Shown here piece after piece: positions 50,833-59,247 of a DNA stretch of 64,000 nucleotides. Positions within the stretch are counted from its first letter, which is position 1; every line of letters begins with the position of its first letter. The stretch is from Bacillus licheniformis DSM 13 = ATCC 14580. Lineage in GTDB: Bacteria; Bacillota; Bacilli; Bacillales; Bacillaceae. The translations under genes were made by a program, and so were the position numbers. The stretch covers positions 3,035,501-3,099,500 of the forward strand of contig NC_006270.3 in NCBI RefSeq assembly GCF_000011645.1, given 5' to 3'. The notes beneath the pieces are model-generated. The model was not told where the DNA came from. It did not search any database and saw only the letters and a list, made by a program, of their open reading frames with translations.

Positions 50833-51621
50833 GTGTCTTTTCTGCAAGTTCAGGATGTCACACATACTTACTTTTCATTGAAGGAAAAAACAGCGGCGCT
50901 GGAAAACGTCAGCATTGAAGTCGAAAAAGGCGAATTTGTTTCGTTTCTCGGCCCAAGCGGATGCGGCAAAACAACGCTTTTATCGATCATCGCCGGCATC
51001 GTTTCCCCCACGGAAGGACGCGTCTTGGTTGAAGGGCGCACACCTGATGGAAAGGATCGGCACATCGGTTATATGCTCCAGCAGGATTATTTATTTCCCT
51101 GGAAAACCATTGAGGAAAACGTCTTAATCGGTTTGCACATTTCCAAAAAACTAGGCCCGGAAACGAAGGAAACCGCTCTCGGCCTGCTGAAAAAATTCGG
51201 GCTTTACGAGGTTGAAAAAAAGTATCCAAAAGAGCTCTCGGGCGGCATGAGGCAAAGGGCGGCGCTTGCCCGCACTCTCGCTGTCGACCCCGATATCCTT
51301 CTGCTTGATGAACCTTTTTCAGCCCTTGACTATCAGACAAAATTGAACCTCGAAGATTTAGTGTTCAACACGTTAAAGACGTATCAAAAAACAGCGGTGC
51401 TCGTGACCCATGATATCGGTGAAGCGATAGCGATGAGCGACCGGATTCTGCTATTTTCAAAGCAGCCGGGCACTATCCATAAAACATTTGCCGTTCCTGA
51501 ACCGATCAGGAAGCTGACACCGTTTGAAGCGAGGCAGGAACCGGAATTTCAGCCCCTCTTTCAGAACATATGGAAGGAGCTCAATGACCTTGAACAACAA
51601 ACATCCGAAACCAAAAGTTGA
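50833..51621 (+). CDS. ytlC: ABC importer ATPase YtlC
   Basis: A 262-residue ATPase of the TauB/SsuB group with Walker A GPSGCGKTTLL, Q-loop QQDYLFPW, signature LSGGMRQRAALARTL, Walker B ILLLDEPFSALD and an H-loop THD. The GTG at 50833 is 8 nt after AGGAGG. It lies 12 nt after ytlA and overlaps ytlD by 38 nt, showing a tight operon. Confidence 0.9.
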   Translation: MSFLQVQDVTHTYFSLKEKTAALENVSIEVEKGEFVSFLGPSGCGKTTLLSIIAGIVSPTEGRVLVEGRTPDGKDRHIGYMLQQDYLFPWKTIEENVLIGLHISKKLGPETKETALGLLKKFGLYEVEKKYPKELSGGMRQRAALARTLAVDPDILLLDEPFSALDYQTKLNLEDLVFNTLKTYQKTAVLVTHDIGEAIAMSDRILLFSKQPGTIHKTFAVPEPIRKLTPFEARQEPEFQPLFQNIWKELNDLEQQTSETKS

Positions 51622-52408
51622 CTTCCTTCATGAGGCTTTTTTAAAGGAGCAGCAGGCCGAAAAAAGGCGGGTCCGCTTTTTTCAAATCGCGATTTTCATC
51701 GTTTTCTTTTCGCTGTGGGAAACCGCAAGCCGTCTGGCATGGATCGATCCGCTGATCTTCAGCTCTCCTTCAGCCGTCTGGGCGCTTTTCCTCGAAAAAA
51801 TGGGAGACGGATCATTGCCGGGACATATCGGTGTAACCGTATTTGAAACCATCCTCGGCTTTCTGGCCGGAACATTGCTTGGAACTTTTCTAGCCGCCCT
51901 CTTATGGTGGTTCCCGAGGCTCTCCAAAATATTAGATCCGTATCTTGTCGTCTTAAATGCGATGCCGAAAGTGGCGCTGGGTCCCATTCTCATCGTTGCG
52001 ATCGGCCCCAGCTTGACGAGCATTATTGCAATGGGCGCCATCATCAGCGTTATCATTACGACTATCGTCGTCTATACGTCCTTTCAAGAAATTGATGAAA
52101 ACTATTTAAAAGTGATGAAAACATTCGGCGCTACGAAACGCGAGATTTTCAAAGAAGTCATTTTGCCCGCTTCCATTCCGACGATCATATCTACACTGAA
52201 GGTCAATGTCGGCTTGAGCTGGGTCGGTGTCATCGTAGGAGAATTTTTAGTATCGGCTCAAGGCCTCGGCTATATGATCATCTACGGCTTTCAAGTCTTT
52301 AATTTCAACCTCGTCATGCTGAGCCTCCTGATCATCGCCGTCTTCGCAACATTGATGTATCAAGGTGTCGAGCTGTTGGAAAGAAAGTGGATGAAAGGCA
52401 GAGTATAA
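51584..52408 (+). CDS. ytlD: ABC importer permease YtlD
   Basis: A 274-residue permease of the BPD_transp_1/TauC-SsuC group with six helices and the EAA-type loop KVMKTFGATKREIFKEVILP. The ATG at 51584 follows GGAAGGAG; the longer frame from 51524 lies inside ytlC. It completes the YtlACD importer. Confidence 0.88.
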   Translation: MTLNNKHPKPKVDFLHEAFLKEQQAEKRRVRFFQIAIFIVFFSLWETASRLAWIDPLIFSSPSAVWALFLEKMGDGSLPGHIGVTVFETILGFLAGTLLGTFLAALLWWFPRLSKILDPYLVVLNAMPKVALGPILIVAIGPSLTSIIAMGAIISVIITTIVVYTSFQEIDENYLKVMKTFGATKREIFKEVILPASIPTIISTLKVNVGLSWVGVIVGEFLVSAQGLGYMIIYGFQVFNFNLVMLSLLIIAVFATLMYQGVELLERKWMKGRV

Positions 52409-52414
52409 CATGAA

Positions 52415-52441
52415 AAAACCCTGCAAATGCAGGGCTTTTTA
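52415..52441. terminator. Bidirectional terminator between ytlD and ytkD
   Basis: A stem (CCCTGC/GCAGGG extended by A-T pairs) with a T5 run on each strand side. Confidence 0.85.
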
Positions 52442-52915
52442 TTTGATGATGCCGGCCTTTTTCAGCTTTTCAAGACTGATCGTCAGGACGGAATCTTTCA
52501 TAATAAAACTGTAATTTTTGTTTTTTGCGATATCCTTCGGGAGGCTCTTCAGCAAAACAGGACCATTCGTCTCATAGTACGTCTGCTGTTTTTCTATCTT
52601 TTCGATATCGGCAAAATAAATATTTTTGACGATCACTTTCTCCCTGCCAAGAACTTTATATTGTCCGAGATAGGTCAGCTTTCTTACGACAGCGCCCGTT
52701 TCTTCCTTCACTTCCCGCAAAGCCGCTTCCTCAGCGTTTTCGCTCGGTTCGACTTTGCCGCCGGGGAATTCACGGCCCCTGTCCTTATGATTTGTCAGCA
52801 GCCATTGATCCTCGTAACGGCAGATCACCCATACATGCTTTGGTTCTTTTGAAAAAGGTTCCTTCTCAAAAGAAAGCTGAACCGTATTACGGTAAAAATC
52901 TTTAAATTCGTACAT
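52439..52915 (-). CDS. ytkD: Nudix hydrolase YtkD
   Basis: A 158-residue Nudix hydrolase with the full box GX5EX7REUXEEXGU at about 53-75 (from GKVEPSENAEEAALREVKEE to TGA). B. subtilis YtkD hydrolyses 8-oxo-dGTP and other nucleoside triphosphates and acts in oxidative-damage defence. The start at 52915 matches that protein's MYEFKDFY-type beginning. After it lies about 190 nt with no gene seen, including a GCGCC/GGCGC hairpin without a T run. Confidence 0.9.
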   Translation of the reverse strand: MYEFKDFYRNTVQLSFEKEPFSKEPKHVWVICRYEDQWLLTNHKDRGREFPGGKVEPSENAEEAALREVKEETGAVVRKLTYLGQYKVLGREKVIVKNIYFADIEKIEKQQTYYETNGPVLLKSLPKDIAKNKNYSFIMKDSVLTISLEKLKKAGIIK

Positions 52916-53109
52916 CCTAATCCCTCTTATCCGTTTCCTTGCTTCTTCCACTCATCATATCATATATTGGTTCTTTCGGTAGAGTTTTTGTCCAGTTCAG
53001 TTCAGTAATTTTATCGTTCCCTAAAGAACTTCATTGTCCATTCCTGAGTGAGAAGGCGGCAAGGCTGGATGACTCCGCGCCTGCGGGCGCTTTTCAAAAG
53101 CGGCATTTT

Positions 53110-53439
53110 TTAATCTGCTGAATTGAGTTCGGCAAGGCCGTTTTCACTGATAAATGACTTGGTTTCTTCATTGCCCAGACGGTAAAGCATCGAGTAAATG
53201 TCTTTGCGCAGTTCGTCCATTTTATCATTTGCACTGTCATTGTGATATTCGACCGCAGGCACGTGAGCTCTGAAAAAGTTGACCCAGTCTTCTGAATACA
53301 GCTGATCAAAATATTCCCTTAAAATGATGATGTCATCATCTGTCGCCGAAATTTGAAATTCCCACGGGGAAGCGTCAGAGCTCTGCGAAATCATTCCATC
53401 TTGCACCGAAACATAGTATGTCTTTTTTTCCAAAGCCAA
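53110..53439 (-). CDS. Small acidic protein of unknown function
   Basis: A 109-residue soluble acidic protein (pattern ISATDDDIIILREYFDQLYSED). It is probably translated from a TTG at 53439 after AAAAAGGA. Helix-rich, with no membrane segment or known motif. I do not recognise the family. It sits 41 nt after the holin-like ytkC and probably shares its transcript. Codon use is like its neighbours, so it looks native. Confidence 0.65.
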   Translation of the reverse strand: MALEKKTYYVSVQDGMISQSSDASPWEFQISATDDDIIILREYFDQLYSEDWVNFFRAHVPAVEYHNDSANDKMDELRKDIYSMLYRLGNEETKSFISENGLAELNSAD

Positions 53440-53480
53440 TCATCCTTTTTCGTGTTAGTATGACCAGTTGTTTTAAAATG

Positions 53481-53897
53481 TTACGGCTTTCCCCGGAGTT
53501 TTTCCTTTATGGTATTTAAAATGTCCAATAACATCTGCGGCACGGGGATTCCTAACGAATGAGCCGTGCTCACGATTTGAAACGCTTCATATAAAATATA
53601 AAACATAATAGAAAAATCGCGGATCGAACTGCCTGTTTGCAGCATTTGATCAAAAAGGTGGGCAACGGATATCAGAAAGAGCGTAACCAATTTTTTCGCC
53701 AGCCTTGTAAACAGCCTCTTAATTGTAAATCGATCTTCCACACATTCGTTCAAGCTTTTGCTGACAAATTCAATGCCCATCAGCGTAATTAAGATCATAA
53801 ATAAATATTCGATTCGGCCAAACAAAAATCCGATGGCCGATAAACCAATTGTAAAGAGCGAAAAGATGCTTAAGTCCTTAAACATATGCTTCAACAT
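53481..53897 (-). CDS. ytkC: Holin-family membrane protein YtkC
   Basis: A 138-residue protein with three to four hydrophobic segments and a basic middle, matching the bacteriophage holin family (TcdE/UtxA type). B. subtilis YtkC is annotated as a putative autolysin-associated holin. No endolysin gene or other phage gene is near, so it is a chromosomal holin-like gene rather than a prophage remnant. The ATG at 53897 touches its ribosome site; TTG 53894 or ATG 53885 are alternatives. Confidence 0.75.
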   Translation of the reverse strand: MLKHMFKDLSIFSLFTIGLSAIGFLFGRIEYLFMILITLMGIEFVSKSLNECVEDRFTIKRLFTRLAKKLVTLFLISVAHLFDQMLQTGSSIRDFSIMFYILYEAFQIVSTAHSLGIPVPQMLLDILNTIKEKLRGKP

Positions 53898-54006
53898 CCT
53901 TTCAAAAAAGACTTTTCATAGCTTATCCTATGAAAAAAGACTTTGAAAGGCTTGGATGAATTGTTTGACAATTTCTAAAAAAGGCTTTAAAAAGAACGAA
54001 AACACA

Positions 54007-54034
54007 AAAAAGCTCAGGCATTGCCCGAGCTTTT
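54007..54034 (-). terminator. Terminator after dps
   Basis: An imperfect stem AAAAGCTC-GGC/GCCCGAGCTTTT begins just past the dps stop. It is followed on the minus strand by a T run. Confidence 0.72.
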
Positions 54035-54036
54035 CC

Positions 54037-54474
54037 TTACCCTAAGTAGGCTTTCAGCATCCAGTTGTGTTTTTCGATCGATTGATGAATCGCGAGCAGC
54101 ATGTCTCCCGTCGTTTCATCGTTGACTTCATCGGCAAGCTCCATTCCGCTTTTCAGCTCCTCAGCCACCGTTAAAAAGTCATTATAAATATTTTGCACCA
54201 TTTGTTCAGCAGACTCGCTTCCGTCCGCTTCTTTAATCGCGGACATTTCCAGGCATTCCTTCATCGTTCCGACCGGAGAGCCCTGTATGGCCAATAGGCG
54301 TTCAGCCAAATCATCGATATGCTCTGCCGCTTCTGTGTAAAGCTCTTCGAATTTTTCATGCAGCGTAAAGAAATCTTTCCCTTTCACATACCAATGATAA
54401 TTATGTAGCTTCACATATAGAACGGTCCAGTTCGCGACTTGTTTGTTGACGGTTGCTTTCAATTTTTCAGACAT
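54037..54474 (-). CDS. dps: DNA-protecting ferritin-like protein Dps
   Basis: A 145-residue Dps/MrgA-type mini-ferritin that stores iron and shields DNA. The inter-subunit ferroxidase ligands lie in HNYHWYVKG and in FEELYTEAAEHIDDLAERL. A SigB promoter upstream predicts general-stress induction, as for B. subtilis Dps. AGGAGGACG precedes the ATG. Confidence 0.93.
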   Translation of the reverse strand: MSEKLKATVNKQVANWTVLYVKLHNYHWYVKGKDFFTLHEKFEELYTEAAEHIDDLAERLLAIQGSPVGTMKECLEMSAIKEADGSESAEQMVQNIYNDFLTVAEELKSGMELADEVNDETTGDMLLAIHQSIEKHNWMLKAYLG

Positions 54475-54505
54475 TAGATCGTCCTCCTTTTCGTTTACTT
54501 TTGAT

Positions 54506-54531
54506 TTACCCGTTTAGCTTGTGCAGGAAAC
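54506..54531 (-). promoter_or_regulatory. SigB promoter of dps
   Basis: GTTTCC (54526-54531), a 14-nt spacer and GGGTAA (54506-54511) on the minus strand closely match the SigB consensus, about 30 nt before the dps start. Confidence 0.8.
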
Positions 54532-54607
54532 ATTTCTTTTACTCTTTATCATGATTTTCTTTGCCTGATATGGTAAACTGTTGGAAAAAGCTATTCGGAG
54601 GTAAGTG

Positions 54608-54751
54608 ATGATCCTCTTTTGGATTATTGTAGGAATTCTGATCACCGGCGCCGTTCTGGCCATATCGCTTGTCACAACATCAAAAGCTTATGACTTCAAG
54701 CATGAAGTCGATCCCCTCCCGTCGCGGGAAGAAGAACAGCCCCATCAATGA
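54608..54751 (+). CDS. ytzI: Small membrane protein YtzI
   Basis: A 47-residue protein with a single N-terminal helix (MILFWIIVGILITGAVLAIS) and a polar, acidic tail ending EEEQPHQ. TTCGGAGGTAAGTG gives a good ribosome site. It occurs at the same place in B. subtilis (ytzI). Function unknown. Its end overlaps that of the convergent ytkA by 7 nt. Confidence 0.75.
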   Translation: MILFWIIVGILITGAVLAISLVTTSKAYDFKHEVDPLPSREEEQPHQ

Positions 54752-55188
54752 TGGTGGGCTTCTTCTTTTTCATCTTCATCGGTCTCATCCGTCGCTTTCC
54801 CTACTTTAATGTCTGCAACAGGCATTGTATGCTGTTTTTTCGCCGTGACATGGACTTGGACTTTGTAATGGCCGTCTTCAGGAAACGCTTTTTCCATGCT
54901 GTATACGCCTTTTCCCTCATTCTTCGCTTTGATTAGCTCGCTATCTTCCTTGCTCCCGGCCTTCCAGCATTCAAACTCCACCTCATCGGCATCTGCAACC
55001 GGCTCTTCCCCGTAGAGGACGGTCGCTTTTATGACAGCCTTTTCATTTTTGGCCGCCGATTCAGGCGTCGCCAGTTTTGCCGTCAGCACTTTGGGCTCCT
55101 CATCCGATGCCGCCTGCTTGTCCCCCTGGCTGCAGGCGGAAAGACCGACCGCTAAACATAAGAGAATGAACCATTTTCCAAAACGCAT
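54745..55188 (-). CDS. ytkA: FixH/YtkA-like lipoprotein YtkA
   Basis: A 147-residue lipoprotein (lipobox LSAC, Cys19) with a YtkA-like immunoglobulin-type domain (about 45-130). A His-rich, acidic tail ends EEAHHH. Members are linked to metal or envelope functions, but none is established. The terminal histidines suggest metal binding. The gene ends inside the convergent ytzI. Confidence 0.82.
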   Translation of the reverse strand: MRFGKWFILLCLAVGLSACSQGDKQAASDEEPKVLTAKLATPESAAKNEKAVIKATVLYGEEPVADADEVEFECWKAGSKEDSELIKAKNEGKGVYSMEKAFPEDGHYKVQVHVTAKKQHTMPVADIKVGKATDETDEDEKEEAHHH

Positions 55189-55280
55189 CCTATCACCCTT
55201 CTTCTATGATATGTATTACAATATAAAGTGTAGCAAAGTTCAGGGATAAATGGCATTATTTTCTTTGTGAACAAAAAATG

Positions 55281-55312
55281 AAAACCGGCTCTCTTATGAG
55301 CCGGTTTTTTTC
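55281..55312 (-). terminator. Terminator after luxS
   Basis: An 11-bp perfect stem (55281-55291 with 55298-55308) has a T run on both strands. Confidence 0.85.
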
Positions 55313-55319
55313 AATCATT

Positions 55320-55793
55320 TTACCCAAACACCTTGAGCAGGTCTTCTTTATTTTGCGAAAGCCAAAAACGCATCATGCGCTTTGCGCCTTCAAGATCGTG
55401 AAGCTTTGCCTGGCCGCACTGTTTTTCGTTAGCCGCCGGAATTTCAGTCACTTCAACGGCTTCTTTGAACGTATCCTCAAGCAAATCAACGATTTCTTCC
55501 ACTTTCGGCTCACCGCTTACCACCAGGTAATAGCCCGTTTGGCAGCCCATCGGCGAAATGTCGATAATATCAAAGTGGTCATATTTTTCCGCATATGTGC
55601 GGATTGTAAATGCAAGAAGGTGCTCCAAAGTATGAATCGTATCAGGTTTCATTGCCTGTTTATTCGGCTGGCAAAAACGGATGTCAAACTTGTTGACGAC
55701 GCCGTCCGTTCCCACTTTGTGGACGCCGCAGTGTCTGACATAAGGCGCTTTTACCGCATTATGGTCAAGCTCAAAACTTTCAACTGAAGGCAT
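55320..55793 (-). CDS. luxS: S-ribosylhomocysteine lyase LuxS
   Basis: A 157-residue enzyme that cleaves S-ribosylhomocysteine to homocysteine and DPD, the precursor of AI-2, in the activated methyl cycle. The metal ligands are H54, H58 (HTLEH) and C126; C84 (GCQTGYY) is the catalytic base. It is full length. The ATG at 55793 follows GAGAGG. It is divergent from ytjA. Confidence 0.96.
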   Translation of the reverse strand: MPSVESFELDHNAVKAPYVRHCGVHKVGTDGVVNKFDIRFCQPNKQAMKPDTIHTLEHLLAFTIRTYAEKYDHFDIIDISPMGCQTGYYLVVSGEPKVEEIVDLLEDTFKEAVEVTEIPAANEKQCGQAKLHDLEGAKRMMRFWLSQNKEDLLKVFG

Positions 55794-55930
55794 GGTTCCT
55801 CTCTCCCCTCTAATCGGTCTTTTTGTATTATATCATACTTTACCGATAAGTTTTCAGGTGAATGCTTTTCCTTTTTATGCGTTTTTTGCTTATATTATAA
55901 TAAGATCAAAACAAAAAAGGTGCGAAAAAC

Positions 55931-56158
55931 ATGAAAACCGTATTCCTGCTGCTCATCCGCTTTTATCAAAAATGGATATCACCGGCTCTTCCGCCGACCT
56001 GCCGTTTTTATCCGACATGCTCCAATTACGGTCTTGAAGCGATCGAAAAGCACGGCGCATTTAAAGGCGGATGGCTCACCATCAAGCGGATTCTAAAATG
56101 CCATCCGTTTCATCCCGGCGGAATAGATCCCGTTCCGGAAAAAAAGCAAAAGGATTAG
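55931..56158 (+). CDS. ytjA: Membrane protein insertion efficiency factor YidD
   Basis: A 75-residue YidD-family protein (RFYQKWISPALPPTCRFYPT and CSNYGLEAIEKHG, then KCHPFHPGG). It has an N-terminal amphipathic segment and three conserved Cys. It assists YidC/OxaA-dependent membrane insertion. Its last 4 nt overlap the end of the convergent ytiB. Confidence 0.9.
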   Translation: MKTVFLLLIRFYQKWISPALPPTCRFYPTCSNYGLEAIEKHGAFKGGWLTIKRILKCHPFHPGGIDPVPEKKQKD

Positions 56159-56724
56159 CGCTCTTCCGGATATCCGTTGACAATGAGATCCAGTCTGCCT
56201 GTTTCCGGATCAATGACAAGTCCGTGAACAGGTACTTCCTCCGGCATCAGCGGATGGTTCCGAATAACGCTTACACTGTCCCTGACGCTGTCCTCTACAG
56301 AATCAAAGCTTTTCAGCCATTGTTCAAAATCGACGCCGGAGTACTCAAGCGTTTCAATCCGTTCTTTTGGAATGCCGCGCTTGACGACTTTGTCCAAAAA
56401 GCTGTCGCAGCTCAGCTTGCTCATGCCGCAGTCATAATGGCCGATCACGCATACTTCATCAGCGTTCAGTTCGTATACCGCAACGAGAATGCTCCGCATA
56501 ATACTTCCGAAAGGATGAGCCACGAGTGCGCCCGCGCTCTTAACGATCTTCACGTCTCCGTTCCGCATATTCATGGCATGAGGAAGCAGCTCGACAAGCC
56601 TTGTGTCCATGCAAGACAGAATCACCATTCTTTTATCGGGAAACTTGCTTGTTTGATATTTTTGATAGTCCTGCCGTTCAACAAACTGTTGATTGAACTG
56701 TAGAATATTATCCAAAAGTTTCAT
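56155..56724 (-). CDS. ytiB: Beta-class carbonic anhydrase YtiB
   Basis: A 189-residue beta carbonic anhydrase. Zinc ligands are C38, H96 and C99, with the D40-R42 dyad in CMDTR and HYDCGMS. B. subtilis YtiB belongs to the small type III-like group with reduced activity. It is divergent from the CobW gene. The nearest Zur box lies on the far side of the 126-nt gap and reads naturally toward cobW, so zinc control of ytiB itself is doubtful. Confidence 0.88.
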   Translation of the reverse strand: MKLLDNILQFNQQFVERQDYQKYQTSKFPDKRMVILSCMDTRLVELLPHAMNMRNGDVKIVKSAGALVAHPFGSIMRSILVAVYELNADEVCVIGHYDCGMSKLSCDSFLDKVVKRGIPKERIETLEYSGVDFEQWLKSFDSVEDSVRDSVSVIRNHPLMPEEVPVHGLVIDPETGRLDLIVNGYPEER

Positions 56725-56813
56725 GGCTCATTTCCTTTCTAAACGCTTTTTATATCTAAATATAACATATTTCTTGTATTTTTTTCACAAGTCCAGTAAG
56801 ATTTCCTTTGTGC

Positions 56814-56834
56814 AAATCGAAACAATTACGTTTT
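56814..56834. promoter_or_regulatory. Zur box upstream of the CobW GTPase
   Basis: This 21-nt site agrees at 17 of 20 defined positions with the B. subtilis Zur consensus (AAATCGTAAT-N-ATTACGATTT). It sits 16 nt before the start codon. Confidence 0.7.
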
Positions 56835-56850
56835 AAGGAAGGTGAAAAAC

Positions 56851-58032
56851 ATGAAGGAAAACCTGATTCCGGTCACTGTTTTAAGCGGTTATCTAGGGTC
56901 CGGGAAAACGACGCTGCTGCAGCATGTCCTGCATGAAGCGCACGGCTTGAAAATCGCCGTGATCGTCAATGATATGAGCGAGATTAATATCGACGGCTCC
57001 CTCGTGAAAAAAGGTGACCTCATCCGCACGGATGAAAAGCTTGTCGAAATGCAGAACGGCTGCATTTGCTGTACGCTGAGAGACGATCTGCTCATCGAAG
57101 TCAAAAAGCTGGCGGAGAACGGCGGAATCGATTATATTCTCATTGAATCTTCCGGTATCAGCGAGCCGATTCCCGTCGCCCAAACCTTTACGTACAAAGA
57201 TGAGGAGCTGAATATTGATTTAGGCAAATATTGCAGGCTTGATACAATGGTCACCGTCGTCGACGGCAGCCGTTTTTTTGAGGACTTCGCTTCGGGCGAG
57301 AGCCTATTGGAACGGAAGCAGGCGGCAGATGAAACGGACAGCCGGGAAGTGGCCGACCTTTTAATTGAGCAAATTGAATTTGCCGATGTCCTCATTTTGA
57401 ATAAAACTGATTTACTCAATGAAGAAGAGCAGGAAAAGCTGTTCTGGTCCCTGAGAAAACTGAATCCGGACTGCAGAATCATTTCTGCGGCATTCGCAAA
57501 AGTGCCGCTTTCGGCCATCATGAATACGAAATCGTTCGATTTTGAAAAAGCAAGTCAATCAGCGGGATGGATCAAAGAGCTGAATGAAGAGCACACACCT
57601 GAAACAGAGGAATTCGGAATCTCTTCTTTCGTCTATCAAAAGCAAAGGCCTTTCCATCCTGAAAGACTGAAGCGCTGGCTTGAAAACTGGCCGCCGCAAA
57701 TTATCAGAGCAAAAGGCTTCTTCTGGCTTGCTTCTCGAAATGACACAGCAGGCCTTCTGTCCCAGGCAGGCTCTTCCCTGATGATCCAAAGCGCGGGCCC
57801 CTGGATTGCAGCGTCTACCGAGGAAGAACAAAAGCTCGCGTTTGAAGAGGACCCTAATTTGAAAGCGGACTGGGATGAAACATACGGAGACCGGAAAACG
57901 GAAATCGTTTTTATCGGCATTGACATGAATCAGGAAGACATTATCCGCTCCCTGGATCAGACCCTTCTTACAGATAAAGAAATGAATTCAGACTGGTCGG
58001 CCTTACTTGATTCACTGCCTGAGTATATTTAA
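56851..58032 (+). CDS. yciC: Zinc-chaperone GTPase, CobW/COG0523 family (YciC/ZagA-like)
   Basis: A 393-residue GTPase that delivers zinc to client enzymes under starvation. Walker A GYLGSGKTT (13-21), the metal site CICC (71-74), the Walker B-like ESSGISEP (99-106), the guanine-specificity NKTD and a C-terminal CobW_C domain are all present. The ATG at 56851 follows AAGGAAGGTG; the in-frame GTG at 56842 lies within that site. A Zur box upstream and two more Zur boxes in the next 2.7 kb point to zinc rather than cobalamin function. Confidence 0.87.
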   Translation: MKENLIPVTVLSGYLGSGKTTLLQHVLHEAHGLKIAVIVNDMSEINIDGSLVKKGDLIRTDEKLVEMQNGCICCTLRDDLLIEVKKLAENGGIDYILIESSGISEPIPVAQTFTYKDEELNIDLGKYCRLDTMVTVVDGSRFFEDFASGESLLERKQAADETDSREVADLLIEQIEFADVLILNKTDLLNEEEQEKLFWSLRKLNPDCRIISAAFAKVPLSAIMNTKSFDFEKASQSAGWIKELNEEHTPETEEFGISSFVYQKQRPFHPERLKRWLENWPPQIIRAKGFFWLASRNDTAGLLSQAGSSLMIQSAGPWIAASTEEEQKLAFEEDPNLKADWDETYGDRKTEIVFIGIDMNQEDIIRSLDQTLLTDKEMNSDWSALLDSLPEYI

Positions 58033-58050
58033 CTATCATTTCCTCTTTTC

Positions 58051-58071
58051 AAATCGTAATTATTACGATAC
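58051..58071. promoter_or_regulatory. Zur box upstream of the znuA-like gene
   Basis: This agrees at 18 of 20 defined positions with the Zur consensus, including the complete TCGTAATTATTACGA core. It overlaps a TACAAT -10 element at 58069-58074. Confidence 0.88.
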
Positions 58072-58130
58072 AATGATACAGGACCATTAAATCGGAACCA
58101 TTTCAGTTTTACATTGAGAGGAGAAATACC

Positions 58131-59162
58131 ATGAAAAAAACATTCGGAATAGCATCTGCATTCATTCTTGCTGCCGGATTAACAGCGGGTTGCTCAAGCA
58201 ATGGAGCTTCCAGTGAACAAAAAGAAAATAAAGACACGCTGGACATCTATACAACCATTTATCCGCTTGAAGACTTCACCAAAAAGATCGGCGGAGAATA
58301 TGTGAACGTTAAAAGTGTTTACCCGCCAAACGTTGAAGCGCACACTTACGAGCCAAGCTCAAAAACGATGGCGGAAATTTCCGACTCGGATGCCTTTATA
58401 TACTCTGGAGTCGGTGTTGAAGGATTCGCAGACAAAGCTGTAAGCACACTTAAAAACAGCGACGTCAAAATCGTCAAAGCCGGGGAGGGCATTGACCTTC
58501 TGTCACGTGAAGAAGAAGGCGAACATGATGAGCATGCACATGGAGAAGAACACGGTGAGCACGATGAGCATGCACATGAAGAAGAACATGAACACGGAGA
58601 AGCCGAAGGTCACGATCATCATCACGACCATGGAGATCATGACCCGCACGCATGGCTTGATCCTGTCCTTGCTGAAAAAATGGCCGAAAACATTAAAGAC
58701 CAACTCGTAAAATTAGAACCTGAACACGAAAAAACGTTTACGAAAAACTATGAGTCATTAAAAAAAGACTTGGAGCAGCTTGACAAAGACTTCAAACAAA
58801 CAGTCGACAAAGCTGATAAAAAAGAAATTCTCGTCTCACATGCCGCCTACGGCTACTGGGAAAAACGCTACGGCATTAAGCAGATAAGCGTTCTCGGCCT
58901 TTCGCCTACTGAGGAACCTTCACAAAAGCAGCTTGAAAACATTGTTAAAACAGCGAAAGAACATAATATTAAATATATCATTTTTGAAAGCAATGTCAGC
59001 AGCAAAATCTCCGAGATCATCAAAAAAGAAATCGGAGCGGAAAGTCTGACGATGAAAAACCTTGAATCTGTAACAAAAGAAGACATTGAAAGCGGCAAAG
59101 ATTATACCGCCATCATGAAAGAAAACCTGGACGTCTTGAAAAAAGCTTTATCAAGCAAATAA
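58131..59162 (+). CDS. znuA: Zinc-binding ABC lipoprotein, ZnuA/AdcA-like
   Basis: A 343-residue cluster A-I metal-binding lipoprotein (lipobox LTAGC, Cys21). Expected metal ligands are His71 (VEAHTYEPS), a second His near DPHAWLDP (H173) and a third in LVSHAAYGYW. A long His/Glu/Asp loop at about 131-171 is typical of zinc rather than manganese binders. DNA for this loop contains an imperfect tandem duplication. A Zur box precedes it. No znuB or znuC is adjacent, so it is an orphan or an extra binding protein. Confidence 0.88.
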   Translation: MKKTFGIASAFILAAGLTAGCSSNGASSEQKENKDTLDIYTTIYPLEDFTKKIGGEYVNVKSVYPPNVEAHTYEPSSKTMAEISDSDAFIYSGVGVEGFADKAVSTLKNSDVKIVKAGEGIDLLSREEEGEHDEHAHGEEHGEHDEHAHEEEHEHGEAEGHDHHHDHGDHDPHAWLDPVLAEKMAENIKDQLVKLEPEHEKTFTKNYESLKKDLEQLDKDFKQTVDKADKKEILVSHAAYGYWEKRYGIKQISVLGLSPTEEPSQKQLENIVKTAKEHNIKYIIFESNVSSKISEIIKKEIGAESLTMKNLESVTKEDIESGKDYTAIMKENLDVLKKALSSK

Positions 59163-59169
59163 CAGAGAA

Positions 59170-59202
59170 CAAGCGCATGAGATGTCATGCGCTTGTTTTT
59201 TA
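59170..59202 (+). terminator. Terminator after the znuA-like gene
   Basis: A 10-bp perfect stem (59171-59180 with 59185-59194) is followed by a G then T6. Confidence 0.82.
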
Positions 59203-59211
59203 AATGGACGA

Positions 59212-59241
59212 AAAAAAAGGCCGGAAACATCCGGTCTTTTT
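59212..59241 (-). terminator. Terminator after rpmE2
   Basis: A GACCGG/CCGGCC stem is followed on the minus strand by T8. Confidence 0.7.
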
Positions 59242-59247
59242 AATTTA

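Noticed and set aside
53040..53105. GC-rich hairpin (GCGCC/GGCGC) between ytkD and the 109-residue gene
   Set aside because: It has no T run and does not resemble the 15.4-kb element, so no feature is called.
53481..53897. Holin family match suggesting a prophage
   Set aside because: No other phage gene, integrase or attachment site is nearby, and ytkC is at its usual chromosomal place.
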